DNA of 64,000 nt from Burkholderia pyrrocinia (GCF_003330765.1 NZ_CP024902.1:3286001-3350000), one strand, 5' to 3'; positions 37,884 through 49,698 are shown, counted from the stretch's first letter. The notes: a model not told the origin generated them from the letters alone. Numbers and translations: made by a program.

Positions 37884-38349
37884 GATGGTCCCACCCCTGT
37901 TCTGCGCAATGCGACTTCTCTAAACGTGACTGTTGCCGCAAAAGTGCGCCAAGCGCGCTTTTTGCAGCCAAGACTCTAATTTTACGCGTGAAACCGACCG
38001 ACCGGACGCTGATTCCGCGTCCGGCAGCCGGGCGGCCGCGCCGCCGCCGTTGGGCACGCCGCAGCCACGCTCCGTACGAACGGAACCGGCCGCGCTTGCC
38101 TGAGTTGGGGGCCGGCGCTGGCCGGCTCGTTGGCGAGCCCGTCCCCTGCCCCCAGGCGGGTTCCCCGAAGGGTCCCGTGCGGATGCCGGATCGGCGGGCT
38201 GCTCGATATGGTGTATACGGCGGCGGCCATGATATCACGCGTGCATGACGGTTCCGAGACGCCTGCCCGGCCGCGCCGCGCCCATCGCGATGCGGCGATC
38301 GGTCGCGGCCGACCGTCGCGAAAACGCAACCGCACGCCCCCTCCATGCA
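37884..38349. other. Intergenic region downstream of the patatin-like gene
   Basis: A 466-base gap. Near 37938-37965 there is an imperfect inverted repeat (GCAAAAGTGCGC with GCGCGCTTTTTGC) upstream of the ferritin-like gene. At 38124-38139 there is a short perfect hairpin GGCTCG-TTGG-CGAGCC without a T run. No gene is supported in the remainder. Confidence 0.5.
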
Positions 38350-39576
38350 TCAGACCCGTATTTCGCCCGTCGCGAGACCGTCTTCCGGCGGCGTGCCGGC
38401 AGCCGGCGCGCTGCCGCCGTCCGCCTGCGCGATCCAGCCGACGAGCGTGTCGCGCTGCGCCCGCCCGTCGCAGTAGCCGAGTTCGATCAGTTCGCGCGTG
38501 AACGCCTCCTCGAACAGCAGGTAGCTCGCGAACGACGCGCCGGCCGGCTGGCTGCCGCCCACCGCGCCGAGCAGCCCGCGCATCGTCGCCGGCATCTGCT
38601 TCAGGTGCTTCGCGGCGATCAGCTCGATGCGCTCGGACGGCGCGATCGCCAGCACGTCGACGTGCCGCCAGCCGCTGTCCACCTCGACCTGGTGCGGCAG
38701 GTGCTCGATCATCCGGTTGATGTGCTCGATCCGCTCGATGTCCGAGCCGATCGAGTCGAGAAACACGCTCGCGAGCACCTGCTGGCCGATCTGCGCGAGC
38801 GTCGGGTAGCCGCGCACCAGGCCCGCGCCGTTCGCGGCCGGAATCTCGGGCCGCGGGTCGGCGGCGCCGACGACGACGATCCGGTCCGCGCCGAAGTGAA
38901 TCGCCGGCGACAGCGGGGCAATCTGCCGGATCGAACCGTCGCCGAAGTATTCGATCTGCCCGTCGAGCACGAGCGGCACGGCCGGGAACACGAATGGAAT
39001 AGCCGACGACGCGAGCAGGTGCGACGCCGACAGGTCGACGAGCCGCGCGGTGCGCTGCGCGCGCCGCCACGCCTGGATCGGCTCGGCCGCCTGGTAGAAC
39101 GTGAGGTGCCGGCCGCTCGAATAGCTGAGCGCCGTCACCGCGAGCGCATGCAGCAGGCGCGCCTCGAGCATCTGCTCGATCCGGTGGAAGCTCAGCTCGC
39201 GCTGCAGCAGGTGCGCGAGCGGCTTGTTGTCGAGCAGCCCGCGCGGCGAGCTGCGGGACGCCCAGCCGAAGGTCATCGCCGCGAGCCAGCGCGCGCCGGC
39301 GGCCGCGATGCCGAGCCAGTCGGTGCGATACACGTAGTCGGCGCGCAGCGGTTCCCAGAATTCGAGCAGGCGCCGCACGCCGTGGGAAAAATCGTCCGCG
39401 TGGCTCGCGATCGACGTCGCGTTGATCGCGCCGGCGGACGAGCCGCACACGACCGCGAACGGCAGCGTGTGCCGTTGCGGATCGGCCTCGCGCGCGATCT
39501 CGGTCAGCGCCTTCAGCACGCCGACCTGATAGGCGGCACGCGCGCCGCCTCCCATCAGAACGAGCGCGAGCCGCAT
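38350..39576 (-). CDS. Patatin-like phospholipase
   Basis: A 408-residue cytoplasmic serine lipase of the patatin family. It has the oxyanion loop GGGARAAYQ (9-16), nucleophile Ser47 in GSSAG, and the dyad aspartate Asp213 in GDGS. The C-terminal 150 residues are helical with unknown function. It follows the PhaM gene after 24 bases and is probably co-transcribed with it. It could therefore act on lipids or polyester at PHA granules; this is inferred only from position. Confidence 0.87.
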   Translation of the reverse strand: MRLALVLMGGGARAAYQVGVLKALTEIAREADPQRHTLPFAVVCGSSAGAINATSIASHADDFSHGVRRLLEFWEPLRADYVYRTDWLGIAAAGARWLAAMTFGWASRSSPRGLLDNKPLAHLLQRELSFHRIEQMLEARLLHALAVTALSYSSGRHLTFYQAAEPIQAWRRAQRTARLVDLSASHLLASSAIPFVFPAVPLVLDGQIEYFGDGSIRQIAPLSPAIHFGADRIVVVGAADPRPEIPAANGAGLVRGYPTLAQIGQQVLASVFLDSIGSDIERIEHINRMIEHLPHQVEVDSGWRHVDVLAIAPSERIELIAAKHLKQMPATMRGLLGAVGGSQPAGASFASYLLFEEAFTRELIELGYCDGRAQRDTLVGWIAQADGGSAPAAGTPPEDGLATGEIRV

Positions 39577-39600
39577 GATCGACCTGCTACCTGCGCCGCG

Positions 39601-40329
39601 TCACGTCGAGCGCTTCGGCGGACGGGTTGCGGGCGACGAAGCGGCCGCCGCGCGCGCCGCGGCCGAATCGGCCGGCTTCGCGCGCTTCGCCGCGGGCTTG
39701 CGCGGCGCGGCAGCAGCCGGCGCCGGCTTCGCGGCTTTCTCCGGCGCTGCGGCCGTGTCCGGCGGCGCGTCGCCCGGCGCCGCGGGCTCCATGCCCGGCT
39801 GCGCCATCGCGAGGTTCGCAAGCTGGTTGAACTGCGACTGCAGCAGGTTCCACCAGCCGGCCGGATCGAAGGCCTGCTGCGCGGCGTCGCCTTCCGGCGG
39901 CGCATCCGCGGCGTCCGGCGCCGCCGACGCGGCTTTCGCCGCATGCGCCGCCACGACGGCCGCTTCCTCGGCCGCCGACATCGAGCTTTGCGCGAACGCG
40001 CCGAACGCACGCAGCGTCGCGAGCGTCGCGCGCTGCACCTCGAGCGCCTGGATCGCAGACTGCAGCATCCCGAGATTGAGCTTCAGCCACTGCTCGACCG
40101 CGCGCATATCGGTGATCCGCTTGTCGAGTTCCTCGACGCTCGTGAGCGGCGCCATCATGTCGGACATGCTCGACAGCGACGGCGGCAGCCCTGGCGTGGC
40201 GCCCGGAAACGGCGTCATCCCGCCGAACGGCGACATCCGGACCATGTCCCACATCCGGTCGAGCATGTCGGCGGGCTTGAAGCCGGCAAAGCCGGCGAAA
40301 GGGTTCGAGCCGGAGGCATCGGTCGTCAT
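39601..40329 (-). CDS. phaM: PhaM-like PHA-granule protein
   Basis: A 242-residue protein resembling PhaM, which activates PHA synthase and tethers granules to DNA. The N-terminal part (FAGFAGFKPADMLDRMWDMV, LTSVEELDKRITDMRAVEQW, partly given) has the phasin-like pattern. The C-terminus (about 185-242) is rich in Ala, Lys and Pro (AAPRKPAAKRAKPA), similar to histone H1 and suited to DNA binding. AGGATGCCCGT precedes the ATG. Confidence 0.82.
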   Translation of the reverse strand: MTTDASGSNPFAGFAGFKPADMLDRMWDMVRMSPFGGMTPFPGATPGLPPSLSSMSDMMAPLTSVEELDKRITDMRAVEQWLKLNLGMLQSAIQALEVQRATLATLRAFGAFAQSSMSAAEEAAVVAAHAAKAASAAPDAADAPPEGDAAQQAFDPAGWWNLLQSQFNQLANLAMAQPGMEPAAPGDAPPDTAAAPEKAAKPAPAAAAPRKPAAKRAKPADSAAARAAAASSPATRPPKRST

Positions 40330-40408
40330 ACGGGCATCCTGGTTGACTGAGGGAGCGAGGCGGCCGCCATGCGTCGCGCAGCCGCGCGTGGTTCGATCAT
40401 AGCGCGCG

Positions 40409-41236
40409 TCAGAACGGCGCGTCGCCGGGGAAGTCGGGCGGACGCCGCTCGCGCAGCGAGCGGAGGCCTTCCTGCACGTCGGGCCCCGAGAAACCCATGA
40501 ATTCGAGCGCGAGCGACGCGTCGAAGGTCGGCCCGGCCGTGCGCAGCCAGTTGTTCAGCGCGTACTTGGTCCAACGGATCGCCGACTGCGAGCCGTGCGC
40601 GAGCCGCCCGGCCACTTCGTACGCCTTCGGCAGCAGGTCGGCCGGCTCGACCGCGAGCGATACCAGGCCGATCCGCTCGGCCTCCTCGCCGCTCACGGGC
40701 TCGCACAGCAGCAGGTAGTACTTCGCCTTCGCCATCCCGCACAGCAGCGGCCACACGATCGCCGCGTGGTCGCCGGCCGCGACGCCGAGCCGCGTATGGC
40801 CGTCGATGATGCGCGCATCCTTCGCGGCAATCGAGATGTCGGCGAGCAGCCCGGCGACGAGCCCCGCGCCGACGGCCGGGCCATGCATCGCCGACACGAT
40901 CGGCTTGCTGCAGTTGATCACGTTGTAGACGAGGTCGCGCGCCTCGCGCCACACGCGGGCGCGCACGTCGAAGTCGTTCGCCATGTCCTCGACGAGCGCG
41001 AGATCGCCGCCCGCCGAAAAGCCCTTGCCTTCGCCGCGGATCACCGCGACGCGCGTGTCGGGATCGCGGTCGACGTCGCGCCAGATGTCGGCGAGCTCGC
41101 GATGCATGCGCGCGTTCGCGGTCGCGAGACCGCTGCGGTTCGCGCCCTCGCCGCTCATCACGATGTCGAGCACGCCATGATCGCGGCGCGTCACCTTCAG
41201 TGCTTCGTAACCGCCGTACGCGGCGAGATCGGCCAT
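40409..41236 (-). CDS. Enoyl-CoA hydratase/isomerase family protein
   Basis: A 275-residue crotonase-fold enzyme. The oxyanion-hole segments [18 protein letters not shown] and [17 protein letters not shown] are present. At the usual catalytic positions this copy has Ala/Val in GAGLVAGL where hydratases have Glu, and [12 protein letters not shown], which suggests a different reaction from simple hydration. GGAGCAGAGC precedes the ATG. It is a single gene between PhaM and the FAH-family gene. Confidence 0.82.
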   Translation of the reverse strand: MADLAAYGGYEALKVTRRDHGVLDIVMSGEGANRSGLATANARMHRELADIWRDVDRDPDTRVAVIRGEGKGFSAGGDLALVEDMANDFDVRARVWREARDLVYNVINCSKPIVSAMHGPAVGAGLVAGLLADISIAAKDARIIDGHTRLGVAAGDHAAIVWPLLCGMAKAKYYLLLCEPVSGEEAERIGLVSLAVEPADLLPKAYEVAGRLAHGSQSAIRWTKYALNNWLRTAGPTFDASLALEFMGFSGPDVQEGLRSLRERRPPDFPGDAPF

Positions 41237-41380
41237 GCTCTGCTCCTTGCCATACGGTCTGTTTCCACATGAAAACAGACCGTCGCTCCTGAATCGAGTG
41301 TAACCAAGCCCGCGCGGGCAAACATCAGGCGAAACCCGGCGCGCGGGCCGGGGCTGGGTTTCGCAGGTGCGTGGCGCGAC

Positions 41381-42373
41381 TTACGCCGCGCCGTCGGGCG
41401 GCGCGACCGACTGCTCGATCGCGCCGAAGATCGACTTGCCGGCCGCATCGAACATCTCGATGCGCACCGTATCGCCGTAGCGCATGAATTCCGTCTGCGG
41501 CGCGCCGTGCTCGATCGTTTCGAGGCAGCGCTTCTCGGCGATGCAGCAGTAGCCGCGCTTCGCGTCCTTGTTCGACACCGTGCCCGAGCCGACGATCGAG
41601 CCGGCGCGCAGGTTGCGCGTCTTCGCCGCGTGCGCGACCAGCTGGCCGAAGTGGAACACCATGTCGGTGCCCGCATCGGGCTGGCCGACCTTCTTGCCGT
41701 TCCAGTGGACGATCATCGGCCGGTGCACGCGGCCTTCACGCCATTCGTCGCCGAGCTCGTCGGGCGTCACGGCGACCGGCGCGAACGCGGTGGCCGGCTT
41801 GCTCTGGAAGAAGCCGAAGCCCTTCGCGAGCTCGGCCGGAATCAGGTTGCGCAGCGACACGTCGTTCACGAGCGTGACGAGCCGCACGGCCTTCAGCGCG
41901 TCGTCGGGCGATGCGCTCATCGGCACGTCGCCGGTGATCACCGCGACTTCCGCCTCGAAATCGATGCCCCATTCCTCGGACGGGCACACGACGTCGTCGC
42001 GGGCGCCGAGGAAATCGTCGCTGCCGCCCTGGTACATCAGCGGATCGGTCCAGAACTCGGGCGGCATCTCCGCGCCGCGCGCACGGCGCACGAGCTCGAC
42101 GTGGTTCACGTACGCGGAGCCGTCGGCCCACTGGAACGCGCGCGGCAGCGGCGCCATGCAATTGGCCGGATCGAACGCGAACGGGTTGCGCGCGCGGCCG
42201 TGATTCAGCGCTTCGTACAGGTCGCGCAGTTGCGGCGCGTAGAACGCCCAGTCGTCGAGGACGCGCTGCAGCGTCGACGCGATCGCGTCGGCAATCGCCG
42301 CGGTGTGCAGGTCACGCGACACGACGATCAGCTGGCCGTCGCGCGTGCCGTCCTTCAGCGAAGCAAGTTTCAT
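41381..42373 (-). CDS. Fumarylacetoacetate hydrolase family protein
   Basis: A 330-residue FAH-fold enzyme that cleaves or hydrates acylpyruvate-type compounds using a divalent metal. It has the metal-site segments DFEAEVAVITGD and NDVSLRNLIP and the C-terminal loop GSGTVSNKD. The substrate cannot be named; this group is often annotated as 2-keto-4-pentenoate hydratase-like. It is divergent from the IclR gene and probably controlled by it. The ATG lacks a clear ribosome binding site. A -10-like TAAAAT is at 42413-42418 on the minus strand. Confidence 0.88.
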   Translation of the reverse strand: MKLASLKDGTRDGQLIVVSRDLHTAAIADAIASTLQRVLDDWAFYAPQLRDLYEALNHGRARNPFAFDPANCMAPLPRAFQWADGSAYVNHVELVRRARGAEMPPEFWTDPLMYQGGSDDFLGARDDVVCPSEEWGIDFEAEVAVITGDVPMSASPDDALKAVRLVTLVNDVSLRNLIPAELAKGFGFFQSKPATAFAPVAVTPDELGDEWREGRVHRPMIVHWNGKKVGQPDAGTDMVFHFGQLVAHAAKTRNLRAGSIVGSGTVSNKDAKRGYCCIAEKRCLETIEHGAPQTEFMRYGDTVRIEMFDAAGKSIFGAIEQSVAPPDGAA

Positions 42374-42398
42374 AGGGGGAATTTGCCGTTGTAGTGAC

Positions 42399-42433
42399 GA
42401 TGGAGGGAATCTATTTTACGATGGTGAATCCAT
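42399..42433. promoter_or_regulatory. Candidate IclR operator between the FAH-family and IclR genes
   Basis: Two direct repeats, GATGGAGGGAATC (42399-42411) and GATGGTGAATC (42420-42430), flank the TAAAAT box. The second is part of the dyad ATGG-TGAAT-CCAT (42421-42433). The position between divergent genes fits autoregulation plus control of the hydrolase. Confidence 0.4.
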
Positions 42434-42502
42434 GCGGCGCGCCACGATTGCGTACGCCGTTTCCGCCCTGATCCTTGCCGCATTTTCGCGCACCCGTTGC
42501 CC

Positions 42503-43369
42503 ATGCCCGCCAGCCCGCTTCCCGACGATGATCTCGCCGACTCCGACTCCGATGACGCCGCCTCCGGCGAGAACGGCGAGAAGGTCCGTTCCGGCATCCA
42601 GTCGATCGAAGTCGGCTTCCGCCTGCTCGACGTGCTGACGAGCGAGCCGCGCGCGATGATGCTGCGCGACCTCGCGCAGCGCGCGGGCATGAGTCCTGCG
42701 AAGGCGCACCGCTACCTGGTCAGCTTCTCGCGGCTCGGCGTCGTGTCGCAGGACCCCGTATCGGGCCGCTACGAGCTCGGCGGCTTCGCGCTGCAGATGG
42801 GGCTCGCGCGGCTCGCGCGCGTCGACGGCGTGAAGCTCGCGCGGATCGCGCTGACCGAGTTCCGCGACCGCCTCGACCAGACGGTCGGCATCGCGGTATG
42901 GGGCAACCAGGGGCCGACGATCGTACACTGGATGGAATCGAGCCATCCGGCGAAGGCGTCGCTGAAGCTCGGCGACGTGATGCCGCTGCTCGGCTCCGCG
43001 ACGGGGCTGCTGTTCGCTGCGTACCTGCCGCGCAGCAAGACCGCCGCGATGCTCGAGCGCGAACTCGCCGATACGCGCCGCTCGCCGCACCACGGCGGCC
43101 CACGCACGCTCGACGAGGTCGACGCGGTGCTCGCCGACGTGCGCAAGCACGAAGCCGCGCGCGTCGAAGGGATGCTGCTGCCGACGATCCACGCGTTCTG
43201 CATGCCCGTGTTCGACGCGGTCGGCGAACTCGCGCTCGCGATCGTCGCGCTCGGCCAGGAAGGCTCGTTCGACATTGCGTGGGGCGGCGAGATCGACGCC
43301 GCGCTGCGCACCTGCGCGCAGAAACTGTCTTACGAACTCGGCTATAGTCCCGACGCGCGCGACGCCTGA
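42503..43369 (+). CDS. IclR-family transcriptional regulator
   Basis: A 288-residue regulator. The N-terminal 28 residues are acidic and disordered. A winged helix-turn-helix (about 35-95: MLRDLAQRAGMSPAKAHRYL) follows, then the IclR effector domain (about 105-280) with LPLLGSATGLLFAAYLP and the conserved C-terminal VFDAVGELALAIVALG. The ATG at 42503 is preferred to a TTG 2 codons earlier; neither has a clear ribosome binding site. It is divergent from the FAH-family gene. Confidence 0.9.
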   Translation: MPASPLPDDDLADSDSDDAASGENGEKVRSGIQSIEVGFRLLDVLTSEPRAMMLRDLAQRAGMSPAKAHRYLVSFSRLGVVSQDPVSGRYELGGFALQMGLARLARVDGVKLARIALTEFRDRLDQTVGIAVWGNQGPTIVHWMESSHPAKASLKLGDVMPLLGSATGLLFAAYLPRSKTAAMLERELADTRRSPHHGGPRTLDEVDAVLADVRKHEAARVEGMLLPTIHAFCMPVFDAVGELALAIVALGQEGSFDIAWGGEIDAALRTCAQKLSYELGYSPDARDA

Positions 43370-43487
43370 CGCGCCCGGTACCCGCCCGGCACGCCACGCA
43401 CCGCGAACGCGCGGCGCATCCGACGGTCCGATTCCTGTGGCGCGCGCTGCGCACCCGACGTCACGCGACCGCCCCGATCCTGTTCCG

Positions 43488-44741
43488 ATGCCCATGCCGC
43501 CTGCCGACATCCGCCCGAGTCACGCCCTGCCCCGCCGCTGGCTGCGCGTGGGCGTCGCGCTCGTGGTCGTGCTGGTGCTGCACGCGCTCGCCGCGCTCTG
43601 GCTGATGCGCAACCGCGAATCGTTCACGCCGCCCGCGCCCGCCGAGGTCCCCGTGCAGATCGAGCTGCTGAAGCCGCAACCGATCGAGCGCCAGCCCGCA
43701 CCGCCCGCACCGAAGCCGGTCGAGCATCCGGCCGCGCCCGCGCCGGCCACGCCCAAGGCCGCCGCACCGAAGCCCACGCCATCGCCGACGCCGGTCCTCA
43801 CGTCGACGCAGACAGCCGAGCACGGCGAGCCGCCGCCGGCCGCCGCGTCGGCGGCGAGCGGCGTGCCGGGCGCATCGGGCGCGCAGGCCGCGTCGGCTGC
43901 CGGCGCAAGCAGCGCCGCGACGCCGGGCCCCGCGACGAGCGGCGTGAAGTTCGCCGCGCCGCCGTCAGGCGACCTGCAATACGACACGTTCTACAACGGG
44001 ATGCAGAACATGATCGGCACGATCCACTGGCGCACCGACGGACGCACCTACGATCTGTCGGTATCGATGCCCGTGCCGTTCGTCGGCCCGTTCACCTATC
44101 GCAGCGAAGGCCGCATCGACGCGTTCGGCGTCGCGCCCGACCGTTACGTCGAGAAGCGCGGCAAGCGGCCGGAAGACATCGCGATCTTCAACCGCGAGAT
44201 CCGGCAGGTCGTGTTCACGCGCACGCCGAACAACGCGCCGCTGCCCGACGGCGTGCAGGACCGCTTCAGCATGCTGATGCAGTTGTCGGGGCTCGTCCGC
44301 GGCAATCCTGCCGCGTACCAGCCGGGCGTCACGCAGCAGTTCGTCGTGATCGACAACAACAGCAGCGAGACCTGGCCGATCACCGTGATCGGCGACGAGC
44401 AGGTGCAGACGCAGAGCGGTATCATCAACGCACGGCACTTCATGCGCCTGCCGCGCCGCGACGGCGACACGCGCCGCGTCGACATGTGGCTCGCACCGTC
44501 GCTCGGCTGGCTGCCCGCACGGCTCGTGCAGACCGAGCCGAACGGCACGCAGATCGAACTGCTGTGGCATGGCGGGCTCGCGGCGCCGGCCGGCGGTGCA
44601 ACGAACGCGCCCACCGGCGCACCGACGCCCGATGCATCGGCCGCACCGGTCGCGGAACCGGCACAACCCGCGCCGCCGGCCGCCGTGCAACCGCCGGCAC
44701 AACCGGCTGCACCGCCCGCCTCGTCGCCGGCCGCACCGTAA
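43488..44741 (+). CDS. DUF3108 domain protein with Pro/Ala-rich arms
   Basis: A 417-residue protein with one N-terminal helix (about 20-40), a Pro/Ala-rich stretch (48-160) like the TonB spacer, a DUF3108 domain (about 165-345: QYDTFYNGMQNMIGTIHWRT, MWLAPSLGWLPARLVQ) and a second Pro/Ala-rich tail (365-417). The domain probably forms a periplasmic beta-sheet. The TonB-like beginning suggests spanning the periplasm. Its function is unknown. The start is the first ATG that leaves a membrane-anchored protein. Confidence 0.82.
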   Translation: MPMPPADIRPSHALPRRWLRVGVALVVVLVLHALAALWLMRNRESFTPPAPAEVPVQIELLKPQPIERQPAPPAPKPVEHPAAPAPATPKAAAPKPTPSPTPVLTSTQTAEHGEPPPAAASAASGVPGASGAQAASAAGASSAATPGPATSGVKFAAPPSGDLQYDTFYNGMQNMIGTIHWRTDGRTYDLSVSMPVPFVGPFTYRSEGRIDAFGVAPDRYVEKRGKRPEDIAIFNREIRQVVFTRTPNNAPLPDGVQDRFSMLMQLSGLVRGNPAAYQPGVTQQFVVIDNNSSETWPITVIGDEQVQTQSGIINARHFMRLPRRDGDTRRVDMWLAPSLGWLPARLVQTEPNGTQIELLWHGGLAAPAGGATNAPTGAPTPDASAAPVAEPAQPAPPAAVQPPAQPAAPPASSPAAP

Positions 44742-44853
44742 CGGCAAGCGATTCGGCAATTTCGACCGATTACAGATTTTCGTGAAATAGCCGATGACAC
44801 TCTTTAACAACTATTTCCGTACACCGGCAGACAATAAGAAACGTTTCATAGAC

Positions 44854-44943
44854 ATCGGCTTCTAACCGATACACCCCACGCAACGGGAACGGGGTGTGCA
44901 GCGCAAGCCCCTTGAAACCGGCAAGGCCCGCCCCACCTAGGGG
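44854..44943 (+). ncRNA. Structured 5' leader of the DUF3567 gene (candidate regulatory RNA)
   Basis: Four consecutive hairpins precede the gene: ATCGG/CCGAT (44854-44870), ACACCCC/GGGGTGT (44871-44897), CCTTG/CAAGG (44910-44926) and CCCC/GGGG (44931-44943). They end 39 bases before the ATG and just upstream of AGGAG. This density of pairing over 90 bases is unusual for the region. I do not recognise a known riboswitch. Confidence 0.4.
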
Positions 44944-44982
44944 ACAACAAGGCCAGATGCCACTGCGAAGAGGAGTGCCGCC

Positions 44983-45240
44983 ATGCAAATGATCTACAAC
45001 AGCCCCAACTACTGCGTCGTCGAATTTGCGCCGCAGGCTGGCCATCATCTGATGAATGCCGGCGGATACGAAATCGTCGACAAGAATGCGCAGCGCGAGA
45101 TCTTCATCGACGGCGAACTTGCCGAACGCTTCCGCGCGCACGTGAAACAGCTGATCGAGGATGAACCGTCGCTCGACGAAGTCGACGAATTCCTCGGGCA
45201 ATTCGACAGCCTGATGATGATGCCCGTCGTGCTGCACTGA
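44983..45240 (+). CDS. DUF3567 family protein
   Basis: An 85-residue acidic cytoplasmic protein matching DUF3567, a small family of betaproteobacteria with no known function. The N-terminus MQMIYNSPNYCVVEF and GGYEIVDKNAQREIF are characteristic. AGGAGTGCCGCC precedes the ATG. It is a single gene between a structured leader and a strong terminator. Confidence 0.88.
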   Translation: MQMIYNSPNYCVVEFAPQAGHHLMNAGGYEIVDKNAQREIFIDGELAERFRAHVKQLIEDEPSLDEVDEFLGQFDSLMMMPVVLH

Positions 45241-45317
45241 CGACCCGCGGCCCGGCGCCTCGCGCGGCCGGGCCATTCGCCGCGCACCGACGCGGCGCCG
45301 CGAGCACTCCGATCATG

Positions 45318-45347
45318 CCCCCGCCCGGTTCGCCGGGCGGGGGTTTT
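45318..45347 (+). terminator. Rho-independent terminator of the DUF3567 gene
   Basis: Eleven-bp stem CCCCCGCCCGG/CCGGGCGGGGG closed by a TTCG tetraloop and followed by TTTT. It lies 78 bases after the stop. One of the strongest terminators in the window. Confidence 0.92.
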
Positions 45348-45402
45348 CGTTTGGCGGGCCGCCCGGCCGGCGCGAGGCCGGGCGGCGGTCAGGCGCACCG
45401 GC

Positions 45403-45408
45403 TACAAT
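45403..45408 (+). promoter_or_regulatory. -10 element of the split metH operon
   Basis: TACAAT in CCGGCTACAATGACGG, 33 bases before the metH N-terminal gene. No clear -35. The GGCTACAAT form recurs before birA and the DUF2917-divergent LysR gene. Confidence 0.45.
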
Positions 45409-45441
45409 GACGGCTTTCCCGTCTTCGCCGGTCTTCCGCCC

Positions 45442-46503
45442 ATGTCTGCGACACCTCTCGCCGCTTACGCCGACGCGCCCTACACGCGCGGCGCCGCACT
45501 GCCCGCGCTGCTGAAATCGCGCATCCTGATCCTCGACGGCGCGATGGGCACGATGATCCAGCGCTACAAGCTCGACGAAGCCGCGTATCGCGGCGAGCGC
45601 TTCAAGGATTTCCCGCGCGACATCAAGGGCAACAACGAACTGCTGTCGCTCACGCAGCCGCAGATCATCGGCGAGATCCACGACCAGTACTTCGCGGCCG
45701 GCGCCGACATCGTCGAGACCAACACGTTCGGCGCGACCACAGTCGCGCAGGCCGACTACGGGATGGAAGATCTCGTCGTCGAGATGAACGTCGAATCGGC
45801 ACGGCTCGCGCGCGAATCGGCCGCGAAATACGCGACGCCGGCCAAGCCGCGCTTCGTCGCGGGCGCGATCGGGCCGACGCCGAAGACGGCGAGCATCTCG
45901 CCGGACGTCAACGATCCGGGCGCGCGCAACGTCACGTTCGACGAGCTGCGCAACGCGTACTACGCGCAGGCGAAGGCGCTGCTCGACGGCGGCGTCGACC
46001 TGTTCCTCGTCGAGACGATCTTCGACACGCTGAACGCGAAGGCCGCGCTGTTCGCGCTCGACGAACTGTTCGAAGACACCGGCGAGCGCCTGCCGATCAT
46101 GATCTCGGGCACCGTCACGGATGCCTCCGGCCGCATCCTGTCGGGCCAGACGGTCGAGGCGTTCTGGAATTCGCTGCGCCACGCGAAGCCGCTCACGTTC
46201 GGCCTGAACTGCGCGCTCGGCGCGGCGTTGATGCGCCCGTACATCGCCGAGCTCGCGAAGCTGTGCGACACCTACGTGTCGTGCTACCCGAACGCGGGCC
46301 TGCCGAACCCGATGAGCGACACCGGCTTCGACGAGACGCCTGACGTCACGTCGGGCCTCCTGAAGGAATTCGCGCAGGCCGGGCTCGTGAACCTCGCGGG
46401 CGGCTGCTGCGGCACGACGCCCGAGCACATCGCCGAAATCGCGAAGGCGCTCGCCGACGTGAAGCCGCGCCGCTGGCCGAACCAGTACAGCGACAACGCC
46501 TGA
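45442..46503 (+). CDS. metH: Methionine synthase, homocysteine-binding module (MetH part 1)
   Basis: A 353-residue protein equal to the first module of cobalamin-dependent methionine synthase. It has the barrel start [12 protein letters not shown] and zinc-binding Cys257 (GLNCALG) with Cys322 and Cys323 ([10 protein letters not shown]). It binds and activates homocysteine for methylation by cobalamin held on the second protein. It ends at a natural domain border with its own stop, and the second gene begins 42 bases later with its own start, so the split is real and not a sequencing frameshift. Confidence 0.93.
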   Translation: MSATPLAAYADAPYTRGAALPALLKSRILILDGAMGTMIQRYKLDEAAYRGERFKDFPRDIKGNNELLSLTQPQIIGEIHDQYFAAGADIVETNTFGATTVAQADYGMEDLVVEMNVESARLARESAAKYATPAKPRFVAGAIGPTPKTASISPDVNDPGARNVTFDELRNAYYAQAKALLDGGVDLFLVETIFDTLNAKAALFALDELFEDTGERLPIMISGTVTDASGRILSGQTVEAFWNSLRHAKPLTFGLNCALGAALMRPYIAELAKLCDTYVSCYPNAGLPNPMSDTGFDETPDVTSGLLKEFAQAGLVNLAGGCCGTTPEHIAEIAKALADVKPRRWPNQYSDNA

Positions 46504-46545
46504 CCCGATCGCCCCACGCCCTTCATCACCAGAATTCGCACCGCC

Positions 46546-49263
<2,718 letters not shown>

Positions 49264-49299
49264 TCCATGCGGACGGGCGGCCAGCCGCCTGTTTTGTCA

Positions 49300-49342
49300 G
49301 ACAAAAAGAAAAGCCCGCTCGAAAGCGGGCTTTTTCTTGTCT
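49300..49342. terminator. Bidirectional terminator between metH and DUF1840
   Basis: Stem GAAAAGCCCGCT/AGCGGGCTTTTTC with loop CGAA, with A-rich and T-rich flanks on either side (acaaaaag, ttcttgtc). It can stop transcripts from both the plus-strand metH and the minus-strand DUF1840 gene. Confidence 0.9.
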
Positions 49343-49374
49343 TGCCAACCGTTCGTACTGTCGGGCAAGGAAAC

Positions 49375-49698
49375 TCAGAACCCCCAGTGCACGTCGGCTT
49401 CGCCGGCCTTCGCTTCGCGCAGCATCGTGAGGAACGGCGCGACGCGCTGTGCCAGGCTCGGCGGCACTTCGTGGTGAGCGTGGTCGGCTTCGTCCTCGTG
49501 GAAGTGGCCGGCGTGCTCGGCACGCGCCTGCTTCGCCTGCGCGACGGAGCCTTCCAGCTTCGCGATCGCGTCGTCGAGTTCGTCGTGCGTAATCACGCCG
49601 CGCTCGCCCAGCGGCTTGCCGACGACACCCAGCACGAAAACCGCGAAATCCTTCAGCACGTCGAGATCCTGTGCCGCCTTGCTCTTGAACGTAATCAT
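49375..49698 (-). CDS. DUF1840 domain-containing protein
   Basis: A 107-residue cytoplasmic protein fitting DUF1840: MITFKSKAAQDLDVLKDF at the start, a helical middle and the C-terminal FLTMLREAKAGEADVHWGF. A His-rich segment (HAGHFHEDEADHAHHE, about 63-78) could bind metal. Its function is unknown. AAGGGAATTGTC precedes the ATG. It stands alone, convergent with metH. Confidence 0.85.
   Translation of the reverse strand: MITFKSKAAQDLDVLKDFAVFVLGVVGKPLGERGVITHDELDDAIAKLEGSVAQAKQARAEHAGHFHEDEADHAHHEVPPSLAQRVAPFLTMLREAKAGEADVHWGF

Noticed and set aside
45241..45441. Cobalamin or S-adenosylmethionine riboswitch before metH
   Set aside because: The 200-base gap is filled by a terminator and a simple promoter. 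No conserved core such as the B12 box is visible.
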